Made by a program: the position numbers and the translations under genes. From Xenoacremonium recifei (taxonomy: Eukaryota > Ascomycota > Sordariomycetes > Hypocreales > Nectriaceae), in contig WOFQ01000073.1 in the NCBI GenBank assembly GCA_012184525.1, positions 49,900 to 113,899 on the forward strand: DNA of 64,000 nt. The letters are read 5' to 3'. Positions 12,801 to 23,568 of the stretch are shown one piece after another. The notes beneath the pieces were generated by a model. That model did no database searches, was not told the origin of the DNA, and saw only the letters and a program-made list of their open reading frames with translations. The first letter of the stretch is position 1. The number at the start of each line of letters is the position of its first letter.

Positions 12801-13679
12801 AAGCCCCCCCTGCAGGCTCCTGGCAGATGGCCTGGTCTGGAATGCTTCCAGGGGGCCCGTGGTCGGAGGCTTTCCATCTCCACACGCACTTCGCCCGCCA
12901 ACCCGCGATGCTGCTGCGCTATGCAGCGCCATTCAGCGCCACTAGAAGCCTTCGGCCGCGCCCTTCCTGTGCGTTCGTTTGGGGGCTTTTGAGGCTTGCA
13001 GGGATGCTTCCGGACGGGGTAAATCTGCTGCGGAGCGTGGGATTGCCTGATGGGTGACCTTCGTCCTCCCACTGGCCGGATCCCACCCATGAACACTGCG
13101 CGACGAGACAGCTTGGGCGAATGCATTGCCGCACCTTTCCCTCGTCGGTCCTAGCATCTTACTGAGGAGTCCGGAGAAGCAGGTACTGCTGGGCTAGGCC
13201 AGCCGCCACGGGAAGCGAAGTGCAACTGACCGAGACGAACCCCTCGGTCTCTCTATCTGGCTGCAACCTCCACTCTCCATCATCACTGATTACTACGTCC
13301 CTTTGTCTTCCACCTTTCATCTCGACATCCAATCCCGCTCGCGCGCAAGAGTCCCCTACGCACTTTCTCGAGCAGTTTTATCGTCTTTGTCTCGTTCATC
13401 TTCTGACTCCGGAGACGCTTGGCCGATACTTCCCCAGTGTTCCGGCGCAAAGCGACCAGACCGAGAAATAGAGGGTGGAAGCCGTGAGTCTTGGGCAACT
13501 GTCGAACTCAGCGCAAGCTTCGGATCCGGCTACAACTGTCTACACACCTGGAATCGGCTTATTTCCCTTTGTTTCCATATCGATGTTGCCTTGATCTGCC
13601 CCGTGAACGCCACGGCTTCGACTGCGCTCAACTCATGTCGTCCTCCACGATACCTCGATAACCCTCAACCTCCAGCATC
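9836..13679. other. Gene-free interval between MET2 and the phosphate permease
   Basis: About 3.8 kb. The left part should hold the MET2 3' UTR, and the right part the permease promoter and leader (CT-rich from about 13240). Short frames on both strands show no domain, codon bias or splice-supported extension. CACGTG words occur near 9972, 11226 and 11803; such words bind the phosphate regulator Pho4/NUC-1 in other fungi, but these lie 1.9 kb or more from the permease start. From about 12540 to 13220 the words AAGC and GCTTCC recur. No RNA gene was recognised. Confidence 0.5.
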
Positions 13680-16183
13680 ATGCCTGACGACGACATGCTC
13701 CCGCCGCCCAGCATGGGCTCGCCCGTTCGCACGCGAACCTATGGCGGGAACAACGCTTTTCACAACTTCTACAACGACTATTCGCACATCGCCGACCCGA
13801 ATCTGCGACGTCGCCTAGCCCTGTCGGAGATCGACAAGGTTCCTTTCGGCCTGTACCGTACGTTCCGTGGAAAACCGACATCCCCGGTGCCCTCTCAGCA
13901 AAACTAATAGACTCTCGTCCAGATGTGCGTGCCGTTTTGGTAGCAGGAGTCGGCTTCTTCCTCGATTCCTACGACATCTTTGCCATCAACTTGATCACCA
14001 CTCTCCTGGGTGTCGTCTTTTGGGGCCCCGAGGACCCGAGCAATGGCTTTGGCGGCAACAACGGCGTCCTGCCAGACCCGGTGAACCAAGCATTCAAGGC
14101 CTCTACGAGCGCGGGTATCGTCATTGGCATGGTTCTGTTTGGGTGGCTCGCTGAGTAAGTTGCATCATACAACTCCCATTCTCTCCCTACTTTGAAACCA
14201 CAGCTAACCGTTTCCTGGTCAGCGCTTTCGGTCGTCGCCGCATGTACGGTGTCGAGCTGGGCATCATCATCCTCGGCACGCTGAGCTGCGCCCTCGTGTC
14301 TTCCAGTCCGTCTATGGGCTCGACCGGCCTACTGATTTTTTGGCGAGTAATGATGGTATGTGGTTGAGCCTTGCTCTAAGCTCCCTTGCGGAATGCTGCC
14401 AATCGCCGCCACTCAAAGGGAGACGGACTCGGACTAACTTAGACCAGGGCGTTGGCATTGGGGGTGACTACCCTTTGTCGTCAGTAATCACGTCAGAGTA
14501 AGTGCCGAATGTTCCTCCTCCTGGTGGCTGGTCATCTCCCCGAACGTGCCATTGACCCGAGTCACTCTACCTTAGATTCGCTCCAACACGATGGCGCGGC
14601 GCCATGATAGCAGCCGTCTTCTCCATGCAAGGCCTTGGCCAACTAGTGGCTGCCATCGTCGCTCTCATCACGACTGTGGCGTTCAAGCACTCCTATGCCA
14701 ATGTCCCTGACGAGGCGTTGTGTGGGTATGAATGTCGTCTGGCTGCTGACCGGGCCTGGCGCATCATCATCGGGGTTGGCGCCATTCCTGCATGTCTCGC
14801 GCTATACTATCGGATCACCATCCCCGAGACACCGCGATACACCTTCGATATCGAACACGACGTCGAGAAGGCCGATGCCGACATTAGAGCCTACGTCGCC
14901 AGCAAGAGTAAGGGTCAGTTCGATGTCATCCAGCAGGTCAGGATGAAGAAGATTGCCGGACCATCGCTCAACGTGCCTCGCGCATCGTGGGCAGATTTGG
15001 TAGCCTTTTTCGGACAGTGGCCAAATTTGAAGATGCTGATTGGGACTACCATGTCGTGGTTCTTCCTCGTGAGTTATCCCTGTTACTGGGAATTCGGGGG
15101 TTTAATTCTAACCTTACTACTCTCCAGGATCTTGCCTTTTACGGTCTCGGCTTGAACAACACGATCGTCCTACAAGCCGTAGGATATGGCAACGGGAGCT
15201 CGCTCTATGACAAACTTCATAATCAAGCTGTAGGCTTGATAATCCTCACCTGCGCCGGATCCATACCAGGATACTGGGCTGCAGTTTTCACCATAGACAC
15301 AGTCGGACGCAAACCCCTCCAGTTCTTTGGGTTCCTCCTCCTCACTATCCTTTTCTGCATCCTTGGCTTCGCTTACGACCACTTATCAAAGCATGCCCTC
15401 TTGGCACTTTACATTATTTGCCAGTTTCTCTTCAACGCTGGGCCAAACAGTACCACGTTCATCATTCCTGGAGAGTGCTTCCCGACACGATACCGATCCA
15501 CCGGCCATGGTCTGTCTGCTGCAAGCGGCAAGATTGGAGCTATCATTGCCCAGGTCATCAGCATCCCTCTGGTCCGAGCCGGCTCCCCAGACCATTGCGA
15601 GGGAAATAATTGCACCCCTAACCTAAGCCGCCTGCTCCAACTCTTCGCCCTGTTCATGCTCCTCGGTACTTTAACCTCGCTGCTCGTTCCTGAAACGAAA
15701 GGCATGACTCTCGAAGAACTGTCGGGCGAGCCCAGGACCAGCTACAACTCAGGCTGTAACGGCAGCATCAGCCTCGGCTCCCCAAAGATGCATAGCTGGA
15801 ACCCCTTCACGGGCGGCCAGCCAGCGGGATTCAGCTACCCACGCAGCAGCGGCTTTGTGCGCCGCCGCCGCTCTGACCGTGTGGGCATCATGACCTCCCC
15901 TGATCTCATTTCGGAGAACGCCCGCCAGCGCAAGGCTCGCTTCTGGCGCCGCGCCCGCCGTACCGGCAAGTCCAGCAGCGCTGGCACGCATGATATCGCC
16001 CTCAGCACCCGCAGCTCAGCAACTGCTGACGACGAGATCTTCGCCAACGGGCCGCCCGTTGTCTCGCCGTCCCAACCATTGCCCAGCTGGAGCGCTGGCT
16101 GGGGCCGCATAGATAGGGGCGGACCGCCACCCCTATTAAACAACGTCCAGCTGCAAGACGTAGGCATGCTGCTGCACAAGTAG
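13680..16183 (+). CDS. PHO84: High-affinity phosphate:H+ symporter (Pho84-like, MFS/PHS family)
   Basis: A plasma-membrane permease that imports inorganic phosphate with protons. Six exons (13680-13857, 13923-14154, 14223-14355, 14448-14497, 14576-15068, 15128-16183) give 713 residues; all junctions keep family motifs. The first membrane segment follows residue 60 and contains LDSYDIFAINL; the PHS signature GVGIGGDYPLSSVITSE comes from the 50-bp exon and its neighbour. The second half carries GRKPLQF and the strongly conserved NAGPNSTTFIIPGECFPTRY region. The family core ends at ETKGMTLEELSGE (about residue 551-563). A tail of about 150 residues follows, serine-rich and very basic (RRRR, then RFWRRARR), longer than in yeast Pho84 (587 residues in all). 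The tail is in the same exon and frame. The Git1-type glycerophosphodiester transporters are a less likely alternative. Confidence 0.93.
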
Positions 16184-16727
16184 AAGAGCTCTGGATTTTT
16201 ATCTTTGTTTTTTGTTTGTTTTTTTTTTTTGGCGTTTGTTCGGCATGTAGTGGGGAGTTTTAGACCATGATACCTCACTCTGACTGCTTGTTTTTTATTG
16301 CATTTTCGGAAGCGTTAGAAAAACGGAATGGCATGCAATGCCGATGTATATACGGATGCATGTTACGTCTCTTGTTACATGTCGAGATCCTTGAAGGAAC
16401 TGTACGAATGAATGATACAAATGGAGATGCTTCGGAAAGCTGGCTGGTTCCTGAAGTCATTGCGATGTTGGATAGTACATAGTGGAGCAGTAAATATTCG
16501 ATTTTCGACGCGTTGATCTAGCTTATACTTGATGCATATTTGACAGATGTCACATTGAAGTAATGAGTGAGGTAAGAAGTTTCACATGAGGGGGTAAAAG
16601 TTGTAGTCAGGGATATCTTTCTTCAGTACGGCATCAGGCTGTCTATGGTATAATACGTGTCTCATAGGATCAATCACAAGTAATCAGAAATAACTCAATA
16701 ACCCTCCACAGCGCACTCCCAAGACCC
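16184..16727. other. Convergent 3' spacer (phosphate permease / dynamin-like gene)
   Basis: This 544-bp spacer holds both 3' ends. A run of T begins shortly after the permease stop (about 16219-16230), followed by AT-rich sequence typical of fungal 3' UTRs. No gene was seen. Confidence 0.6.
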
Positions 16728-19028
16728 TCAACCGCGGAGAATCTTCAAAGCCTTGCCCAAACACTTCACATTCAGCGCCAACTTCTCCCGCTGCTCCTTC
16801 ACAAACATGTCCTCGCCAGCAATGCCGTCCAGCTGCTCGGGCGTCATGCCGAGCACCAACACATCAGACAGCACGCACAGAGGGCCGTCGTCGGCGTGCA
16901 GCAGGAAGTGGTCGATGACCTGCTGGCAGATGGTGTCGACGAAGCGGTTGCGCGCGATGGTGTAATATGAGTGCAGGACGTCGTGGATGGCGCGGCGCGT
17001 GCCTTCGACGCTTTTCTTGTCTTTGCCGGTGAGAGTTTCCATGACGCGATCCAGGACTCCGCGAGGATTGTATCCGCGCTCTTCTCTGCTGACCAGGTTC
17101 TCGGCGTCGGTCCGTATCTTCTCGGCGCGGAGGATATCCGTCTGAGACAGGGTCTTCTCGAATTCTGGGTTGTAGGTGATCGACTTGGTGGTGAACTCAA
17201 CCTTGAGGAGAAACTCGGTGTGATTGATGGCGCGTTTATATCGGCTTTGAAGGTCTTCGAGAAGATACGCCCAGAGTTCCTCTCGCACGGACTCTTCGGG
17301 GCAGGCTGCGTCGAGGGCATTGCGGATGAAGTGGTGAACGACCAAGATGGCATTCGAGACGTGGGCACGAGTGATCTTCGGCCATTTCTTCGCTTGCTCC
17401 TTGAAAGTCTTCGGCAGCATTTCACCACTAAACGTGCCCAGCTCATACCCTCTCGAAGTCAGGTACTCCTTCTCAATGTGGCTCATGATGTCCTCATCGG
17501 AGGGGTCAGGGCAGTCATATGGCTCAAAGAGAATATCCTCAAGCTCGTCTTCGCCATCCAGAGGGATCTTGAAGGTCGCGTTATCGTCGTACAAGTCATC
17601 ACGACTAGGAGAGTCGGTCTCGTCAGAATCTCCAGCCTCGTCCTTATCGTCGGACCCCGATTCAGACGATGATTCATCTGCGGTTTCAACTGCGAATTCT
17701 CGCGTGTGTCCATGTTCATAGAGAACCTTCGAGAAAAGTTCGTTAATCTCACGCATGCGAGTAATCAACTTGAGATCCTGATTCTGAAAGACTTCATGTC
17801 GTGTATAATAGGCGTCAATGGCGAAATTCTTGATCTTGCTAAATTCCGCAGCGACTTTGCCCATATACATGCGCTGCTGCTCGGTGCTGGCCCGGGATTC
17901 TCCAAGAGACTGCAAGAGACTCTGATGGCTCTTGAGCTGGGTGGAGAGCTCGTCTCGTACCTTGGGGAACTCGCTCTTGGTTCGGTCCATCAACAGATGC
18001 TGTAGTCGATTCTTCAGAGCAGGAATTCCAACCCTGTCTGCGGGCAGTCTTGTCCACGGCGCTTCAGCAAAGAAGCTGCGCTCAGAACGGTCGCGCTCTT
18101 CAGGGGTCGAGTTCTTGTCATCGGCGCTTCTGTTCTTGACCACGCAGTATCCAAGCTGCAGATCACGCCGCTTGCCAAGGACGAGATCAACAACGACCTC
18201 CTTGGTGGCGTTTTCGACAGCCAGGTCAGGCTTGGTGAGCACGCCCAGAGTGCGTTTGCCTTGGGGATCTGCTTCAGCAGCATACGTAAGGATTTTTTGG
18301 TTGGCGATGTCACCATTGCATGGCACAACTGCTAAGATGATAGTTCGAGATTCATTGATGTACGCTCTGACCATGTCCTTGACCAGCTCGATATCTTTCT
18401 TTGTTGTCAGACCAGGTGTCTCGTTCTCAAACATGCCAGGAACATCGATCACAGTGAGATGATCCTCACTTGGCCCACTAATTTCAACTCGAAGAATGTC
18501 ACGACTGAAAGCAGAGCCAGATTGTCCATCATCTGAACCATTCTTGATGCCCATCACTTCAGCAGCCTTGTGCGAAGTCAGCTAGAGTTGCGTTAAAAAG
18601 GGGTTGATGACTCACTTCTTGGAAGATTTTGGCCAGTTCGACTGCGTCAAGGTCTGTTGCCTCGCGACGGAAAGCTTTGGCTCTCTGTTCATTGGCATCG
18701 ACGGCTTGGATCGAAATGACGATGCTCTTCGTCTCCTCTCGACGGCAGATGATTTCTGTTGCGTGTCGTGTGCACAGAGTCACGTTTCGAGGGAAGTGAA
18801 ACCCGGTCAAGGATTCCAGGACGCTCGACTTTCCTGCGCTTTGGTCTCCGACAACGACCAGCTGTGTTTGAAAGTTAGAGTTGTATGAGAGGATAGATGA
18901 CCTAGATATGGGCTTACCTGTGGGAGGGGGACCATTGCGGAGACGCCCAGCTCTCGCAACTTATCGATCTTGTCCAGTAGGACTCGGTTGCCGAGTCCTT
19001 GGACAGACTCCTTGCTCATAACCGCCAT
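16728..19028 (-). CDS. Dynamin-superfamily GTPase, Mx/Vps1-like
   Basis: A large self-assembling GTPase of the dynamin/Mx type that probably remodels membranes; the exact cargo is unknown. Exons (transcript order) 19028-18918, 18861-18616 and 18566-16728 give 731 residues; the 56- and 49-bp introns are both phase 0. The G1 P-loop GDQSAGKSS is at 42-50, the G2 threonine lies in CTRHATEI, G3 DVPG is at 160-163 and G4 TKPD at 230-233. A middle/stalk region follows, interrupted at about 410-465 by a very acidic Ser/Asp/Glu stretch. The last 90 residues form a GTPase effector domain. There is no PH or proline-rich domain, so it is not a classical endocytic dynamin. Sordariomycetes have several such Mx-like paralogues besides Vps1 and Dnm1; TKPD rather than TKLD favours the Mx-like group. 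Confidence 0.9.
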
Positions 19029-19464
19029 CTTGGTGGAAGTGGGAGGTTCGTCAAGGGCTGCGTGTACCGCTGTCGATGTGAAGTCGAAGATGAAGGAGGA
19101 GGAAGGAAGCGGACGAAGACCCCATTCTTATAGTAGAAACCAAGGTGACCACTTGATGAAGTGCTTCACTCCCAAGGCTGGACTAAGGCTCCGGCGAAGA
19201 GCTGTTCTGCAGTGAATCACCAACAGGCCTAGCCACCATGAAGACCCCTCGATCCACTAGAGGATTCGGTGACTGCTCGGGGGTCACTTCCTGAAGAGTG
19301 ACTCGGTCCCAGAATTGCCGAAAGCTGTTGGTAGTTCGGGGCGTTGTTGGCTGTTGGTTCTAGTACTTTCGTTACGTCGCTCCGCGCCCGCTTGGCCGAA
19401 AATAGTAACTGCGGTCGCAGCTGATACAGACTTCTTACAGATCATGCATCTAGCCCCAGTTCAT
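19029..19464. other. Spacer between zinc-cluster gene and dynamin-like gene
   Basis: This 436-bp spacer holds the 3' end of the regulator gene and the promoter of the dynamin-like gene. A purine-rich stretch precedes the dynamin-like start. No gene or repeat was recognised. Confidence 0.5.
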
Positions 19465-21729
19465 TTACCAGAAAGACGTGATCTCGCTGATGCTCAGGTT
19501 GAGGCCGGACAGGTCGGGCTCCACCTGATACCAGGCCTCCAGCATCGCCATTTCAGCTCTGGTGTTGGGCAGCATCTTGTCAAAGCGATGAGCCTCGCGA
19601 GGCACAACAGTGTCCAAAATGGAATCCAGGCCGCCGAGTGTTGGGCTCCGTGGCTGAGGCTGCAGCAGTGCCTCCAGGACGCGCGTATACTTGTCTGCCA
19701 ACGGGTCGCGACAGGTATGGTAGCGTTTGGCGATAGACAGACATCGCTTGATTTCCTTCTCGTAGGCGGTGCTCTTGATTGGGTCGCTGAAGAGAGGGTG
19801 GTTGAGGAGGATGTTCAGTGTCATGCCGATAATGCAGAGTGAGATGATGGCATGGCTCTCGGGAACACCAGCCTGGGCCAAGAACTCCTTCTGGTAGCTC
19901 ACGAGTTCCATCAGATCAATGCTTGCCGAATAGCAAGTATCCACAACACCAGCCAGGAGGACCTTGGTGAGCCCGGTCATGGGCGCACCAGTGTGGCGTT
20001 TGGCCAACTTCATAATCGTAGCTCGAGCCAACAAGGCCTTTGCCTCCAGGTAGCGAATTCGGGTGAGAATGACTTGTCGGCTGAAAATAGCGTTTCGCTG
20101 TGCCGGAACCGAGTCGAGCTGGAGGTGTCGTGGCATGTTGTCGTACCATGCCTGGAGCTCAGAGTCCAGCCTCAACGTGGTGTTGAGAATATCTGAGGGA
20201 GAATCCTTGTCGTCATGGCTGTCGAAGTACAGAGACTGAATTGGCTGCAGGACCGTGTCGGACAGTCGGAGGCTCTGAACAAAGAAGGAAATGGTAGACG
20301 GAACCTCAGCCGGCTGAGCCCGGTCAAGATTTCGCACTTGACTCTCGAGGTATTCGTCGTCGATTTCCTGGGGAAGAGGTCCAAATTGGGGGCGTGTAGT
20401 TGTCGAGATCTGGCCGTGGGCGACGCCTTGCAATCGCAGAGTATAAGCACAGGCGCACCAAGTCCTCCTCCGCTCTTCTCGCTCCGCCTGGGTCTTTCCG
20501 GGGATTTCCATGTGCAGCAGCAGCCCTTCCGCCAGTCTGTGAGCCAATCCAGCGAAGACCCAGCTCTCCTGGGTAGAACCACTGCGTCGAAGGAACCTCG
20601 TGTGGATCAGCAGAGCCTGGACGACCATGAGAGAAGGCGTTGAAATCAAGTCGGTCATGAGGAGGCCCTTTGCCTGGTTGTGAAACTCGATTCCATTCGC
20701 AGCCTCGCTGGAAGCGCCTTCAGCTCTTTGCGACCTCGCGTGCTCGCCAAGAGCAAGAATGCCGAACAAGAGACAGTAGGTTGCTGCCAGTTCAGTGGCT
20801 TCGGAGAGAGGGATGTCTCGTCGGTACTTGGAGTTGGAGACGGCGTTGAGGCGTTCGTACTTGTTAATAAAGGATGGCCGGTGAATAATGGGCATGGAGA
20901 TCCAGTCGGATTCGAAGTACTCTCGGAGCAGGTTGTCCATGACTTCGGTGGGGGGCAATGAGATCTTGCCGAGCATGAGCGCGGCCTTGTTGTTGGTAGA
21001 ATAGGAGCCGAAAGACGACTTGATCGGTGACATATCCTCGAGGTCGTCAGTCAGGGGCGGGCTGGTTCCCATCTGGCCCCGAGTGGGAGGATAGTAAGGC
21101 CGGACAGCCTCATGAGGCATGGGCAAAGACGGGAATCCATGCATGGAATAGGTGCCGTCGGCGTGGATCGACGGCAGCATGGGGGCCTCGACAGCGTTTG
21201 GCCGCTGATGCGACGACTCGACAGGCTTCGCCCATTGCTCCTCATGCGAAGCGCTGACGGGCGTGAAGGAGGGTTGGCTGCGGGCAGCGTTGGCTTGCTG
21301 TCGGGGAGTTAGAACCAAGGTTGGGTTAGGCTCGGGGGGTTTGGGTTTTGGCGGACGTACAGCCTGGCGCTCGCGGTCCTCGAGTTCTTGTACACGCTTC
21401 TGGAGGGCGCGGATGTAACTGTACAAGAAAAAAAATGAGTGTTGCCAGCAGGAAAAGCCGCGGGGAGCGACGCACCTTCGCGACGAGGCAATTGAGCCCT
21501 CGTGCTCGATCTCGGGATAGCGACACTGGTCGGGTCCCAGCCCTCGCCTGGAGCACGAATCGCAGACGGGCCGGGCGCCGTCGCAGCGAATCTTGCGATC
21601 GCGACACTCGCGGCAGGCCAGCGATCTCGCCTTGCTGGAGCGGCCGGTGCGGCGCGCAGTCGCAGTCGCCGCCGCCTTGGGCTGGGTCATGGTGGTTGTG
21701 GTACTCGTCGTCGTTGTCGTCGAGGACAT
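19465..21729 (-). CDS. Zn(II)2Cys6 fungal transcription factor
   Basis: A nuclear DNA-binding regulator; target genes cannot be read from sequence. Two exons (21729-21476, 21418-19465; 57-bp intron with GTGCGT donor) give 735 residues and join SSR to SYIRALQKRVQ. The N-terminus is a Thr/Ala-rich low-complexity stretch. The binuclear zinc cluster uses Cys39, Cys42, Cys49, Cys56, Cys59 and Cys69, with the usual basic loop RDRKIRCD. A short coiled coil (YIRALQKRVQELEDRER) follows, as in dimeric Gal4-class factors, then a proline-rich linker. From about residue 260 to 560 lies the helical fungal-specific domain (Fungal_trans type), with the typical central stretch of VQALLIHTRF and RRTWCACAYTL. 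The C-terminal third is helical without a clear activation motif. No pathway genes adjoin it, so there is no cluster context. Confidence 0.9.
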   Translation of the reverse strand: MSSTTTTTSTTTTMTQPKAAATATARRTGRSSKARSLACRECRDRKIRCDGARPVCDSCSRRGLGPDQCRYPEIEHEGSIASSRRCVAPRGFSCWQHSFFFLYSYIRALQKRVQELEDRERQAVRPPKPKPPEPNPTLVLTPRQQANAARSQPSFTPVSASHEEQWAKPVESSHQRPNAVEAPMLPSIHADGTYSMHGFPSLPMPHEAVRPYYPPTRGQMGTSPPLTDDLEDMSPIKSSFGSYSTNNKAALMLGKISLPPTEVMDNLLREYFESDWISMPIIHRPSFINKYERLNAVSNSKYRRDIPLSEATELAATYCLLFGILALGEHARSQRAEGASSEAANGIEFHNQAKGLLMTDLISTPSLMVVQALLIHTRFLRRSGSTQESWVFAGLAHRLAEGLLLHMEIPGKTQAEREERRRTWCACAYTLRLQGVAHGQISTTTRPQFGPLPQEIDDEYLESQVRNLDRAQPAEVPSTISFFVQSLRLSDTVLQPIQSLYFDSHDDKDSPSDILNTTLRLDSELQAWYDNMPRHLQLDSVPAQRNAIFSRQVILTRIRYLEAKALLARATIMKLAKRHTGAPMTGLTKVLLAGVVDTCYSASIDLMELVSYQKEFLAQAGVPESHAIISLCIIGMTLNILLNHPLFSDPIKSTAYEKEIKRCLSIAKRYHTCRDPLADKYTRVLEALLQPQPRSPTLGGLDSILDTVVPREAHRFDKMLPNTRAEMAMLEAWYQVEPDLSGLNLSISEITSFW

Positions 21730-23568
21730 TTGCAGGCGGGAAGTAAGTCAGTCAGTCATGCGATGCCGCCCGTCTCAGCGCCCCCCGAGCATATACACAC
21801 GCTTGACGGCTCGTCTGCCGGCTGCCATCGCGGTCCATACGGATGTCGGATCGCTTTCTGTGGGGGAGCAGCAACGGGTATCGGAAAACTGGGACGGGGA
21901 GACCGACGGATGACCGACGAGCGAGATGGCGCTAAGGCGAGGGAGACATGGAGGGACTCAGACGCGGCAGGGAGGATATGGGAAATTCTAGATGCACAAT
22001 GGATCAAATTTAATCAAATACTGGCTGTAGACTGAAAAGTGTGCTCTCGAACGACCAGTAAACTTTTTGGGACCAAAACACCTCCAAATACTCCCGTTCT
22101 GCTGTTCCAAGCCGAGTCCCTCCTTGTACCTCTTCCACAGACAGCCGGCACCGACTCCCCGTCCAGCTCACGTGCTCCCCGATGGCGCAATTTTCCCCTA
22201 TTGCGCCATCGGGGAGTTGCTCAACAAAACAGCGGGGCACCTGCAGGGCGCTCGCATTCGAGGCCCTTTCCCCTTACCCACCGTCGAGATCTGACAGGCC
22301 GAGATGCTGCGAAACAACACGCTTGCACTCTTCATTTCCTCGTATCATGGTCTCGACCGCCTCGCGATACGAAACCTCACGATCCTGTGCCTGCCTCCAG
22401 GGGCGCGTCAGCAACCCAAGACACCAAGTCCCCGAGATGAGCCCCCCCTGCCCTGGAGTCGCGCACGGGGAATTGCTTCGCCCGCAGGTGGCACCAGTGA
22501 CGACGATTTCGTCAGCCCTCGCCGCGACGACGGCCCAATCGCTGCCGCTCACGTATGCAATCCTTCAGGCCTCTCAAACATGCCCACGCAAGCACGCAAT
22601 CCGCCCTGATAGGCGCCTGAGATGAATCAATTTCCTCCCGCACCGCCTGGCCCCCCCCAATAGTCTGCCCCTCTGACGCCAGCGTGATCGACCCCAGGTT
22701 CTCGGCGGTACATCGACCGACGACCCGGGTGCTGGTGAAGATGTGCTCTCCCTCGAGTGACGCAGGTTTGAGGGCCTCCGATGCCAGCTTGATTAGATAT
22801 TCTGGTGAAGAATCTCGTGCTGTATCTTTAAGAATCATATTCGTCATACCGGTCGCCACGTGGGCCGAGCCCGACCTGTGCCGCTTTGATTCTTCATGCT
22901 CCCCGACATCCCTTTCATCCCGGCATGTACGAGGTGGCCCGTGCTCCCGCTAAAAGTTGTCCTCCCCGATGGCCGCTCACCGTCCCACACCGAGCCGGTT
23001 CAGCATGATCCACACCGACCTCCAGGGTAGCGGCTAGTCCGTCATGGATTTCGTGAGTTCTATAGCTTAAGGCTGATGACAGTTCAAGTTACTTGAATAA
23101 GGTAGGTAGGCATTTGATGTCGAGCTTTAGCTAACTTAAGTACATTCGCCAGTAATTATCTGCAAAACAAACATATGGGGATTTCATAGTTTAGCCCGAC
23201 ACGACCTTCACTCGGAACCTGTGTTCCTAACATTTCACAAGCAGAAATCAAATTCATTGTATAATCATGGAAATTGGATTTACTAGCTTCGCCAAGTTAC
23301 CAAGCAGATGTAGAAGTGAGTCCTCCACCAGCCATACTCGGCTCCATCATCCTAGATTCCACGTCCAAGATCGAGGAACTTCCTTGATCCCACCCAGTGT
23401 TCTAGCACACCCAAATAACGCCTCTCGAAACACAGCCCAATCCCCTTCCTTCTCCATGTAATCCTCCCAGAAAGTCGAAAAGAGATAGGTATGGGGGTAT
23501 CAGTAAATACATGTATGTAGAATAGGTGCAAGAAAATTAGGTCAGATAACACAGTCGATGCGCTCTGA
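21730..23568. other. Intergenic region with a perfect inverted repeat
   Basis: About 1.84 kb between the regulator start and the end of the next minus-strand gene. It holds the regulator's promoter, a 17-bp perfect inverted repeat near 22.2 kb and a related word near 22.97 kb. From about 23040 the sequence turns AT-rich, with AGGTAGGTAGG at 23100. Frames on both strands look random. Confidence 0.5.
22175..22216. repeat. Perfect 17-bp inverted repeat, 8-bp loop
   Basis: The left arm CTCCCCGATGGCGCAAT (22175-22191) and right arm ATTGCGCCATCGGGGAG (22200-22216) are exact reverse complements around the loop TTTCCCCT. Pairing stops at the first base on both sides. The first 12 bases of the left arm recur as CTCCCCGATGGC at 22962-22973. 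Confidence 0.95.

Noticed and set aside
9836..13679. Many frames of 60-170 codons between MET2 and the phosphate permease
   Set aside because: They overlap on both strands, often begin at non-ATG codons, and show no family motif or intron-joined continuity.
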